Source: Imperialibacter roseus
GTDB taxonomy: Bacteria; Bacteroidota; Bacteroidia; Cytophagales; Cyclobacteriaceae
Direction: 5' to 3'
Length of the DNA stretch: 64,000 nt
NCBI RefSeq assembly: GCF_032999765.1
Contig: NZ_CP136051.1
Coordinates: forward strand, 1,526,417-1,590,416
Positions 45,371-52,794 of the stretch are shown piece by piece (within the stretch, counting starts at the first letter, position 1; each line of letters begins with the position of its first letter). A model generated the notes under the pieces. That model was not told the origin of the DNA. It searched no databases and worked only from the letters and a program-made list of their open reading frames with translations. The position numbers and the translations under genes were made by a program.

Positions 45371-46606
45371 ATGGAGCACAAAGAGCTTTTACCACATCTA
45401 TTTCGTACGGAGTATCAGAAGCTTGTGTCCGTCCTTTGCAGTTTGTTTGGTATTCAGCATGTGGAAACTGCAGAGGATATTGTTAGCGACACTTTTCTCT
45501 CGGCCACCGAAAACTGGAGTCATCACGGGTTGCCAAACAATCCCACGGCCTGGCTTTATACAGTTGCAAAAAACAAGACTAAAAATCATCTCAAGCGACA
45601 TACCCTTTTCCAACAAAAACTGTCACCCGAGCTGCAAAGAGAAGGCGCCACAGGTCATGAAATTGAGGTAGATCTTTCGGTTAAAAATATTTCAGACAGT
45701 CAGCTCGCAATGATCTTTGCTGTGTGTGATCCCGTAAATCCCAGCGAGGCGCAAATCGCTCTGGCACTCAACCTGCTCTGCGGTTTTGGTGCTCAGGAAA
45801 TCGCCGATGCTTTTCTCACTAACAAAGAGGTGATTTATAAGCGGATTAACAGAGCCAAGGACAAACTGAGAGAGACCAACGTCAGGATAGCCCAACCATC
45901 AACCAAAGAAATTGGCAGCAGGCTTGATACTGTATTAACTACACTCTACCTGCTGTTTTCAGAGGGCTATTACTCTGTGTCTCAAAATACTACGCTTCGC
46001 AAAGAGTTTTGCATAGAAGCCATGCGGCTGACTTACCTGCTGATTCAAAATGCTACCACTAACAACCCTAAAGTAAATGCGCTTATGTCGCTGATGTGCT
46101 TTCATGCCTCACGCTTTGATGCAAGAATCAATGACAAGGGCGAGGCAATTCTGTACCATGAACAAAACGAATCGCTTTGGAACCAGGAACTTATTCAGCG
46201 GGGTAAATATTTTCTGAACAACTCAGCTGCCGGCACCAACCTATCGAAGTATCACCTTGAAGCAGGGATAGCTTATTGGCATACGCAAAAGGAGGACACG
46301 ACGGAAAAATGGCAGAGTATTCTTGAGCTCTACGATAGCCTGCTTGCGCTTGAGCACTCACCAGTGGCGGCATTGAACAGGGCATACGTCGTATCAAAAA
46401 CCAGTGGAAAAGAGGCAGCAATAACTGAGGCAGAAAAGTTGAAACTCGTCAATGATCATTTTTATTTCTCACTACTGGGCAACCTCTATACCGAGTTGGA
46501 CAACGGAAGGGCAATACAGTATTACGAGAAGGCCATTTCACTTACGAACTCAGTGGCTGAGCAAACAATGATCAGGAAAAAAATAGAGGACATCGGCCTG
46601 CTTTAA
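45371..46606 (+). CDS. ECF42-like sigma factor with TPR-like C-terminal extension
   Basis: Start chosen at the ATG at 45371 (MEHKELLPHLFRTEYQKLVS), matching the family opening; a TTG further upstream is less likely. The 411-residue protein has sigma region 2 (about 10-75, ETAEDIVSDTFLSATENW), region 4 (about 120-175, GFGAQEIADAFLTNKEVIYK) and a long helical C-terminal extension (about 180-411) with TPR-like repeats (SPVAALNRAYVV, HFYFSLLGNLYTELDNGRAI). This is the ECF42 design, in which the extension replaces an anti-sigma factor and neighbours are DGPF/YCII genes, as here. It probably feeds back on this array. Confidence 0.9.
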   Translation: MEHKELLPHLFRTEYQKLVSVLCSLFGIQHVETAEDIVSDTFLSATENWSHHGLPNNPTAWLYTVAKNKTKNHLKRHTLFQQKLSPELQREGATGHEIEVDLSVKNISDSQLAMIFAVCDPVNPSEAQIALALNLLCGFGAQEIADAFLTNKEVIYKRINRAKDKLRETNVRIAQPSTKEIGSRLDTVLTTLYLLFSEGYYSVSQNTTLRKEFCIEAMRLTYLLIQNATTNNPKVNALMSLMCFHASRFDARINDKGEAILYHEQNESLWNQELIQRGKYFLNNSAAGTNLSKYHLEAGIAYWHTQKEDTTEKWQSILELYDSLLALEHSPVAALNRAYVVSKTSGKEAAITEAEKLKLVNDHFYFSLLGNLYTELDNGRAIQYYEKAISLTNSVAEQTMIRKKIEDIGLL

Positions 46607-46651
46607 AACGTTGACCATGGTTGAGGTGAAAGTTTCGTCAGCATATTGCAA

Positions 46652-46993
46652 TTAACTCTCTGTAACTTTCTTTCTGTGGTTCACTCCCCATTTTATCATT
46701 TCGTCAACCAGCGGTTTCAAACTTTTGCAGTAAGGAGACACTGTGTATTCTACAACTACTGGAGAGGTATCATATACGGTTCTTCTCACTAGCTTGTTTT
46801 GCTCAAGGTCTTTCAGTTCTTTGGAAAGTACTCTTGTGGTAATAGGAGGGACACTTCGTTGTATATCTCTAAAACGTTCACTCCCCTGACTTATGGCGAT
46901 TAATATAGGAAGCTTCCACTTGCCGCTAACGACGAATAGCGTATCCTGCACATATTTTATTTTCTCATCTGTTGCCAGGTCTTCAATATCCAT
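46652..46993 (-). CDS. HxlR-family winged-helix regulator
   Basis: A 113-residue HxlR-type repressor or activator: VVSGKWKLPILIAISQGSER near 22-41, then FRDIQRSVPPITTRVLSKEL (recognition helix region) and the wing VRRTVYDTSPVVVEYTVS. HxlR proteins respond to aldehydes, quinones or oxidants. It has no cysteine outside the start region that I can point to as a sensor. It is divergent from the SDR gene at 47062 with a 68-bp gap, the usual arrangement with its target. Confidence 0.93.
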   Translation of the reverse strand: MDIEDLATDEKIKYVQDTLFVVSGKWKLPILIAISQGSERFRDIQRSVPPITTRVLSKELKDLEQNKLVRRTVYDTSPVVVEYTVSPYCKSLKPLVDEMIKWGVNHRKKVTES

Positions 46994-47061
46994 AGTTGAT
47001 ATCCTTTAGGTTACTGGTATTAAAAGTATATCAAATAAGACATAGTTTTGCCTAAAAAGAA

Positions 47062-47946
47062 ATGAAAGAACGAATTGCTCTAATTACAGGAGCCACCAGT
47101 GGCATTGGTAAGGCTGCGGCCATGTCTCTTGCAAAACAGGGATTTGTAGTCATAATACACGGACGGAGTGAAGAAAAGACTCAACGAGTCGGGGATGAGA
47201 TACGAATGGCGACCGGAAATAACAAAATAGACACAGTTGTTGCAAACCTATTTCTTTTGGGAGAAGTGCGAAAAATGGCGGCAACCTTGAAGCAAAAGTA
47301 CGACCGCCTTGACGTGTTGATCAATAACGCAGGAGGTGTCATGAATAAAAAAAGAGAGACTACCGTTGAGGGATTGGAAACCACGTTGGCTGTCAACCTA
47401 CTTGCCCCCTTTCTGCTGACCGGCCTATTACTGGATTTATTAAAAAAGAGCCCTGACGGTCGTGTAATTAATGTGTCTTCTAACTCACATAAGCTCAATG
47501 CCAAACCAAATTTCGGTGATTTGCAATTAGAAAACGGATATGACCCACTCAGGGCCTATGGAAATGCAAAACTATTTCTTATTTGGGTAACTCAGCGTTT
47601 AGCAGGCATGCTGAAGAAGTACGGCATAAGTAATGTCACAGTCAACACATTGCACCCTGGAGCTGTAGCAACAAATTTCGGAGTAGATAGTAACTTAGGA
47701 GGCTTTCTAAATTTAGCCAGCAAACTGGCAAGGCCTTTTTTCAAAACAACTGAACAAGGTGCGGACACCCTGGTTTTTCTGGCCTCTTCTAATGAAGTGA
47801 AAGGTATTTCCGGCCGATACTTCGTCAACAGAAGGCAGGCAACAGTTGCTGACAAATACTTCACCACAGAAAATGAAAATTTGATTTGGGCCTATTGCGA
47901 GAAACAAACCGGAATATCTGTAAGTGATCTAATTGTCGGCAGTTAA
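47062..47946 (+). CDS. Short-chain dehydrogenase/reductase
   Basis: A 294-residue classical SDR. The cofactor motif TGATSGIGKA is at 9-18, NNAGG near 90-94, the catalytic Ser lies in VINVSSNSH and the YxxxK pair in YGNAK (about 160-164). The length and LHPGAVATNF motif match retinol-dehydrogenase/WW-domain-oxidoreductase-like SDRs, which reduce aldehydes or ketones with NADPH. It is divergent from the HxlR regulator and probably its target. TAGTTTTG at 47043-47050 could be a -7 element, but no good -33 partner was found. Confidence 0.9.
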   Translation: MKERIALITGATSGIGKAAAMSLAKQGFVVIIHGRSEEKTQRVGDEIRMATGNNKIDTVVANLFLLGEVRKMAATLKQKYDRLDVLINNAGGVMNKKRETTVEGLETTLAVNLLAPFLLTGLLLDLLKKSPDGRVINVSSNSHKLNAKPNFGDLQLENGYDPLRAYGNAKLFLIWVTQRLAGMLKKYGISNVTVNTLHPGAVATNFGVDSNLGGFLNLASKLARPFFKTTEQGADTLVFLASSNEVKGISGRYFVNRRQATVADKYFTTENENLIWAYCEKQTGISVSDLIVGS

Positions 47947-48002
47947 ACAGTGCCCTGAGATTTGGCAGTGGGACAGAGGCCGACACAATATCCCCGGGCC
48001 AG

Positions 48003-48127
48003 GCAATAAACCCGATCAAAAAGACCGGCGAAAACTGAACATCGGTGAATATCCCTCCCCCACCTTCTACACCTTCAACGACGAGGTGTATGAAAAGGCA
48101 TTGGAGGAAGGGGTAGCGCTGGTGTAG
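48003..48127 (+). pseudogene. Decayed 3' end of a Nudix-like regulator gene
   Basis: The DNA from 48003 to the TAG at 48125-48127 is similar to the end of the regulator gene at 35134-35910. Both read GATCAAAAAGACCG, then a diverged stretch, then an end encoding FYTFNDEVYEKALEEG. Relative to the intact gene one base is missing near 48025, so LIKKT and the FYTFNDEVY part are in different frames. Nothing of the Nudix domain remains upstream. It is a remnant of a second copy or of a recombination event. Confidence 0.75.
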
Positions 48128-48320
48128 GTAAGAAAAACTTTTATGCTCTGACGCTGAGCAGAGGCAACTGAGGGCAAGGGGTTGACCTTGGTGCGTTCAA
48201 TTTCCGTTGACTAAGCAGCACATTTTTTGCTGGATCACAGATCCTGGGGTAGAGGTTCAGGGTTGCAAATCTGGAACGTCCAGGTAGCAGGTTAAATGTC
48301 TTTAAAGCTTTTAAATCACT

Positions 48321-48587
48321 TTATGGAAACTTTTTGTAGATATCCTTTCGATGAGCCAGTGTTGTTATCAGAGCTACTCCCTTGTCAATATAAAACCCTA
48401 GCCTATAATCACCTATTCTGATCCTATAAGCGCTTTTATGCCCCTTCATTTTTTTAGCGCTGGGTATCTGGCTGACAGTCTTTGCTTCAATTATTTCTTT
48501 GATGGCACCAGCAACTCCTTCTTTTGATATATTGTCAGGAATTCCTTTAAGCTGCTTTTCAAATGATTTGCTAAACTCCAGATTCAC
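48321..48587 (-). CDS. RelE/ParE-family toxin
   Basis: An 88-residue basic protein of the RelE fold: MNLEFSKSFEKQLKGI at the N-terminus, MKGHKSAYRIRIGDYRLGFY in the core and LAHRKDIYKKFP at the end, with the Arg-rich strand and terminal His/Lys/Tyr typical of mRNA-cleaving members. It starts with GTG at 48587, overlapping the stop of the antitoxin gene (GTGA), so the two are translationally coupled. It should cut mRNA on the ribosome when free of its antitoxin. Confidence 0.88.
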   Translation of the reverse strand: MNLEFSKSFEKQLKGIPDNISKEGVAGAIKEIIEAKTVSQIPSAKKMKGHKSAYRIRIGDYRLGFYIDKGVALITTLAHRKDIYKKFP

Positions 48588-48787
48588 TCCAACCCAAGTT
48601 TATTAAGAACTTTGGTTTTGTCTGCAAGTCCACTTTGCTTGTCTTCTTCCATCATCGAAAGCAACACTCTGTCTTCCTGTTCTTCCAGGTCAATAAAGGA
48701 AATCCCCTCAATTTTGAGGGTCTTTATGAGTTCTAAAAGTTGCCTTGCACCGGGTAAAGAATCGTTTATTTCTATAAAGTGTCGCAT
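48584..48787 (-). CDS. Antitoxin of a RelE-type pair
   Basis: Start at the ATG at 48787 (MRHFIEINDSLPGARQLLEL); a longer frame begins at 48859. The 67-residue acidic protein has an N-terminal beta/alpha part and an acidic C-terminal tail (DKTKVLNKLGLE) as in antitoxins that wrap the toxin. No clear DNA-binding family could be named. It overlaps the RelE gene by four bases, antitoxin first, the usual order. Confidence 0.78.
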   Translation of the reverse strand: MRHFIEINDSLPGARQLLELIKTLKIEGISFIDLEEQEDRVLLSMMEEDKQSGLADKTKVLNKLGLE

Positions 48788-48927
48788 AGTGTAAAAATAG
48801 CAAAAATTGATCAGATCGGTTCTTCTTGCTTCAATTATTGTGTCAGACTGAAGTATCACAGGATAAGTTTACTGACTAGTTGAAGTGTCACTTCCATAGA
48901 AGAATTATGAGCCTTATTCTTTTTCCA

Positions 48928-49095
48928 TCACCTAAAATTCCTCCCCTCAGGAAATATCGTACCCTGCACCACTTCCGGCTTTAGTGCTTTTTTGATTTGG
49001 GAGCAAGGTCGTTCCATCAGGCTCTTTATGGGTTTATTGGCAAGCAGTTTCTTTTTTGTTCGCTAAGTTGCTACAGGATATTGGAAGCATTGCCA
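48928..49095 (-). pseudogene. Decayed 3' end of a second dnaE2 gene
   Basis: Read on the minus strand the last 32 codons encode CSQIKKALKPEVVQG, TIFPEGRNFR and a TGA, against YSQIKKSPKPEVVQG, KIFPEGRNFR and TGA in intact dnaE2 (49354-52575). Upstream similarity continues (RTKKKLLANKPIKS against RQKQELSLKPMSRS) but with an in-frame TAG near 49064 and an insertion. The remnant is about 165 bp and runs parallel to intact dnaE2, 260 bp away, with the DUF433 gene between them. Confidence 0.8.
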
Positions 49096-49123
49096 TATTG
49101 AACAGAAAGAAGTATTTTTGACT

Positions 49124-49312
49124 ATGCATTATCAAGATCGCATCATATCAGACTATAAGATACTTTTGGGAAAGCCAGTAATAAAGGGCACAAGAATATC
49201 AGTGGAATTAATCTTGAAGAAACTCTCAGAGGGAGCAACTGTGGACGAGCTTGTTAGTGATTACCAGGTACAAAAGGAGGACATTTCTGCAGCTCTGAAT
49301 TACGTTGCATGA
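49124..49312 (+). CDS. DUF433-domain antitoxin-like protein, partner lost
   Basis: Start at the ATG at 49124 (MHYQDRIISDYKILLGKPVI); 62 residues. KPVIKGTRISVELILKKLSE, EGATVDELVSDYQV and EDISAALNYVA are the DUF433 (VapB-like) hallmarks: a winged-helix DNA-binding protein normally followed by a DUF5615 PIN-like toxin. Here the following frame, overlapping the stop as ATGA, stops after MIIS, so the toxin gene has been deleted up to the dnaE2 end. A -7 element TATTTTTG (49113-49120) with TTG 20 nt upstream lies right against the start codon, so the message may be leaderless. Confidence 0.82.
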   Translation: MHYQDRIISDYKILLGKPVIKGTRISVELILKKLSEGATVDELVSDYQVQKEDISAALNYVA

Positions 49313-49353
49313 TTATCTCATAGACTCCGAGAGAAGTCGTTTCTTAAGATCAA

Positions 49354-52300
49354 TCATCTAAAATTCCTCCCCTCCGGAAAGATTTTCCCCTGCACTACTT
49401 CTGGTTTCGGTGATTTCTTGATTTGAGAATAAGGCACGGTCGTTTCATCAGAACGGGACATGGGTTTTAGCGATAGTTCTTGCTTTTGTCTGGCCGTTAG
49501 TTGCTGTAGCATTCCTGAAAGATTGAAAAGCCGTTTGGCAATCACATGAATTACTTCGCCTTCTTTTTGCAACTGGCCTTCCACCATCAGCAGCTTCGAT
49601 TGGATGATCTCTTTTCTGTATTTGTCGAACAGCTTTTTGAAGACCACCAGGTTGGCAGTGCCTGTTTCATCTTCGATGGTAATAAAACAAATGCCGCTGG
49701 CAGTGCCGGGCCGCTGTCGTACCAGCACCAGTCCGGCTACTTTCACCAGGTCACGGTCTTTTGCTCCAGTCAGGTTTATGTGCGGAGTGATTCCCAGTCG
49801 TGTTAGCTGCTCTCTCAAAAAACTCACCGGGTGGGCTTTGATAGACAGAGAAGTGGAGGCGTAATCCTGGATCACATGTTCGGACAGTTGCATTTCAGGC
49901 AGGTCAACCTTTTGCTCGTGCTCATTTTGTTGTTGCGAACTGAACAAGGCTTTGTGCAGGTGGTCTTTGGTGGAAACTTCCCACAAAGCCTGACGCCGGT
50001 CAAGTCCTATCGATCGGAAGGCGTCGGCATCGGCCAGTCGTTCCAGGGCGCTTTCTGACAGGCCCAACTCCCGCAGTTCATGTACGCTGGTGTACGCTTG
50101 TTCCCGGCCAGCCACCAGGAGCTGGATGTCTTCCTCTTTCAGTCCTTTTACCTGTCGAAATCCAAGACGTAAAGCACAAAATTCACCCTCCTTTTCTTCC
50201 AGCGTATAATCCCATTCCGAATGATTAATATCGAGTTGCCGCACTTTAACACCATGGTTTCTGGCATCGGTGATAAGTTGCGCCGGCTGGTAGAAGCCCA
50301 TCGGTAAACTATTGAGAATGGCACAGGCAAACACATCAGGGTAATAGCATTTGAGCCAGGAAGAAACGTAAACCAACAGGGCAAAGCTGACCGCATGACT
50401 TTCGGGAAATCCATAGCTACCAAAGCCTTCCAGTTGTTTGAACACCCTCTCGGCATATTCCCGGCTATATCCTTTTGCAGTCATGCCATTGACCAGTTTG
50501 TCATGGAAATAAGATACCTTGCCCTTGGCCTTGAAGGTAGCCATGCTTCGCCGCAACTCATCGGCCTCTGCCGGGGTAAAGTTGGCCGCCACTATGGCAA
50601 TTTTCATGGCCTGCTCCTGGAAAAGGGGTACACCCAATGTTCGGCCAAGGATTTCTTTTAGCTCTTCGGATGGGTACTCCACTTTCTCTTCACCATTGCG
50701 CCTTCGCAGGTAAGGGTGCACCATGTCTCCCTGAATTGGCCCGGGGCGTACAATGGCTACTTCTATCACCAGATCGTAGAACTCTTTAGGCCTTAACCTT
50801 GGCAGCATCGACATCTGCGCCCGGCTTTCTATCTGAAACACGCCGATGGTATCGGCATGGCAGATCATTTCATAGACTTTAGGATCATCCTGAGGGATAT
50901 TGGCCAGGGTGAAATCCTTTCCATAGTGTTGCTTAGCCAAATCAAATGCCTTGCGGATGCAGGTGAGCATGCCCAAAGCGAGTATATCAATTTTCAGAAA
51001 GCCTAAAGCTTCGATATCGTCTTTGTTCCACTCAATATTGGTGCGGTCTTCCATCCGGGCATTCAGCACCGGACACAAGTCGGACAGCTTGCCTTCAGTA
51101 ATCACAAATCCACCTGTATGTTGCCCTAGCTGCCGTGGGAAGCCAATGTATTGCTGGGTAAGCTCGAGCACTTTTTTAATAGTCGGGTCATCGGGGTTGA
51201 TGCCCTGGCTAATGATACGGTTTTTGTCGAAACCTTCGTCTTTGAAGTCCCAAATGAGGCTGGACAAACGGGTAATGGTATCGACCGATAGCCCCATTAC
51301 TTTGCCAACATCCCGGATGGCACCTTTGTGATGCAACTGGGTGACCGTAGCCACCACAGCGGCTCTGTCCCTTCCGTATTTGTTGTAGATATACTGCATT
51401 ACTTCCTCCCGTCGTTCGTGTTCAAAGTCCACATCGATATCCGGCGGCTCGTTGCGGGCAGCAGAAATGAAGCGTTCAAACAGCAGGTTGAATTTAGACG
51501 GATCTACTGAGGTAATGCCCAGACAGTAACAGACGGTAGAGTTGGCAGCAGAACCACGACCCTGACAAAGGATTTGCTGCTCTCTGGCATAGCGCACGAT
51601 ATCGTAAACGGTGAGGAAATACTCTGCATAATTCATCTGGTCAATGAATTTCAGTTCATAGTTGATATTGCCTTCGACCTTTGCGGGTATTCCCTCGGGA
51701 AACATTTGATGGGCTCCTTTCCAGGTAAGGTAGGTAAGCTCCTCCTGTGGTGTGCGGCCCTCGCTGGTGATCTCTTTCGGATATTTGTATTTAAGTTCAT
51801 CAAGTGAAAAAGTGCATTTTTCTGCAATGACCTGGGTTTGTTTGATAGCCTCTGGATAGGCCCTGAATAATCTGAGCATTTCATCGGCTGGCTTGAGATA
51901 GCGCTCCGCATTAGGATAAAGCCGAAAGCCAGCTTCTTGTATTGTGCATTTTTCCCGTGCACAGGTCACCACGTCCTGAAGCTCCCTTCTTGCAGGGTGA
52001 TGATAATGCACATCGTTAGTGGCAACCATTGGGATATTAAGCTTCTTTGAGAGTTGATTGAGTCGGTGAAGCAACTTGAGGTCGTTGCCATCGTAGGGCC
52101 TGCTGGCCGCAAGGTGAAGGCGGGCACCTAAAGCTTCCCTGTATTCCTCTAGTTGTGATTTGAAAACCGGGTCAAAATCAAATGCTTCATTCAATTGCAG
52201 AGGAGGGATGGCTACCAGCTCCAGGCCTGCTGCATGTTCATATAAGTCCTTTTTATAAAGCTCACATTGCCCTTTTTCGGTTCTCAGGTTGCCTTTGGTA

Positions 52301-52575
52301 AGTAAAGCGGATAAACCTGCATAGGCATGAATGTCTGTAGGGAAAGCCAGCAAGCTGGGGCCATCCTGCAGGTCGAGGCGGCAGGCAGGGATGATGCGAA
52401 TAGCAAGACCTCTGGTGGCGGTGTGGGCCCGAACGATGCCTGCCAGGGTATTTCGGTCCGTAATGGTGATGGCAGAGTAGCCATATTGGACAGCCTGCTT
52501 CACTAACTCCTCTGGATGAGAGGCTCCCCTGAGAAAGCTGAAGTTAGAAGTGACTTGTAGTTCGGTGTAGGGCAT
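49354..52575 (-). CDS. dnaE2: Error-prone DNA polymerase DnaE2 (ImuC)
   Basis: A 1073-residue C-family polymerase. In order: PHP domain (1-about 230; TELQVTSNFSFLRGASHPEE and NDVHYHHPARRE), palm with the catalytic aspartates in PPDIDVDFEHERREE near 377-391, fingers (VRPGPIQGDMVHPYLRRR), helix-hairpin region and an OB domain (VAGLVLVRQRPGTASGICFI). It lacks the long tau-binding tail of replicative DnaE, as in ImuC. It is the catalytic subunit of the SOS mutasome with ImuA and ImuB, encoded just upstream, doing mutagenic translesion synthesis. A 213-bp gap filled with palindromic repeats separates it from imuB. A decayed copy of its 3' end lies 260 bp past the stop. Confidence 0.96.
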   Translation of the reverse strand: MPYTELQVTSNFSFLRGASHPEELVKQAVQYGYSAITITDRNTLAGIVRAHTATRGLAIRIIPACRLDLQDGPSLLAFPTDIHAYAGLSALLTKGNLRTEKGQCELYKKDLYEHAAGLELVAIPPLQLNEAFDFDPVFKSQLEEYREALGARLHLAASRPYDGNDLKLLHRLNQLSKKLNIPMVATNDVHYHHPARRELQDVVTCAREKCTIQEAGFRLYPNAERYLKPADEMLRLFRAYPEAIKQTQVIAEKCTFSLDELKYKYPKEITSEGRTPQEELTYLTWKGAHQMFPEGIPAKVEGNINYELKFIDQMNYAEYFLTVYDIVRYAREQQILCQGRGSAANSTVCYCLGITSVDPSKFNLLFERFISAARNEPPDIDVDFEHERREEVMQYIYNKYGRDRAAVVATVTQLHHKGAIRDVGKVMGLSVDTITRLSSLIWDFKDEGFDKNRIISQGINPDDPTIKKVLELTQQYIGFPRQLGQHTGGFVITEGKLSDLCPVLNARMEDRTNIEWNKDDIEALGFLKIDILALGMLTCIRKAFDLAKQHYGKDFTLANIPQDDPKVYEMICHADTIGVFQIESRAQMSMLPRLRPKEFYDLVIEVAIVRPGPIQGDMVHPYLRRRNGEEKVEYPSEELKEILGRTLGVPLFQEQAMKIAIVAANFTPAEADELRRSMATFKAKGKVSYFHDKLVNGMTAKGYSREYAERVFKQLEGFGSYGFPESHAVSFALLVYVSSWLKCYYPDVFACAILNSLPMGFYQPAQLITDARNHGVKVRQLDINHSEWDYTLEEKEGEFCALRLGFRQVKGLKEEDIQLLVAGREQAYTSVHELRELGLSESALERLADADAFRSIGLDRRQALWEVSTKDHLHKALFSSQQQNEHEQKVDLPEMQLSEHVIQDYASTSLSIKAHPVSFLREQLTRLGITPHINLTGAKDRDLVKVAGLVLVRQRPGTASGICFITIEDETGTANLVVFKKLFDKYRKEIIQSKLLMVEGQLQKEGEVIHVIAKRLFNLSGMLQQLTARQKQELSLKPMSRSDETTVPYSQIKKSPKPEVVQGKIFPEGRNFR

Positions 52576-52602
52576 TGTTTTTATCAGTTCCTTATCCTGG
52601 AA

Positions 52603-52769
52603 TCAGCTCTGAAATTCTTCGTTTTACCCCGACCCTGAGCCGCACGCCCCCTGAAGGGAGCCGAAGAATTTCGCAGCTGCTTCAATTTTGCGTCAAAGAG
52701 CCTTTTGTTAAGGGTTTAAAGAATGACTAAATTTCATTGAGCTTCCCTCCCTTCAGGGTTGGGGTAAAG
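52603..52769. repeat. Palindromic repeat element between imuB and dnaE2
   Basis: Outer arms GAAATTCTTCG (52611-52621) and CGAAGAATTTC (52662-52672) are exact inverted copies, with CAGCT/AGCTG outside them. Inside lie TTTTACCCC, ACCCTGA and CTGAAGGGAG. A second, inverted piece follows: CTCCCTTCAGGGTTGGGGTA at 52747-52766. The same ACCCTGA/TCAGGGT and TTTTACCC/GGGTAAAA words recur in the element at 60200-60329, so this is a repeat family. Confidence 0.65.
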
Positions 52770-52772
52770 GAA

Positions 52773-52794
52773 GCTTGAAAATATGTTTTCAAGC
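52773..52794. repeat. 9-bp hairpin spanning the imuB stop codon
   Basis: GCTTGAAAA (52773-52781) and TTTTCAAGC (52786-52794) pair perfectly around four bases; the imuB stop (52789-52791) lies in the right arm. No U-run follows in the direction of transcription. Confidence 0.5.

Noticed and set aside
48928-49123. Start of the DUF433 gene at a TTG (49118)
   Set aside because: The ATG at 49124 gives the conserved DUF433 opening and the TTG is part of the -7 element.
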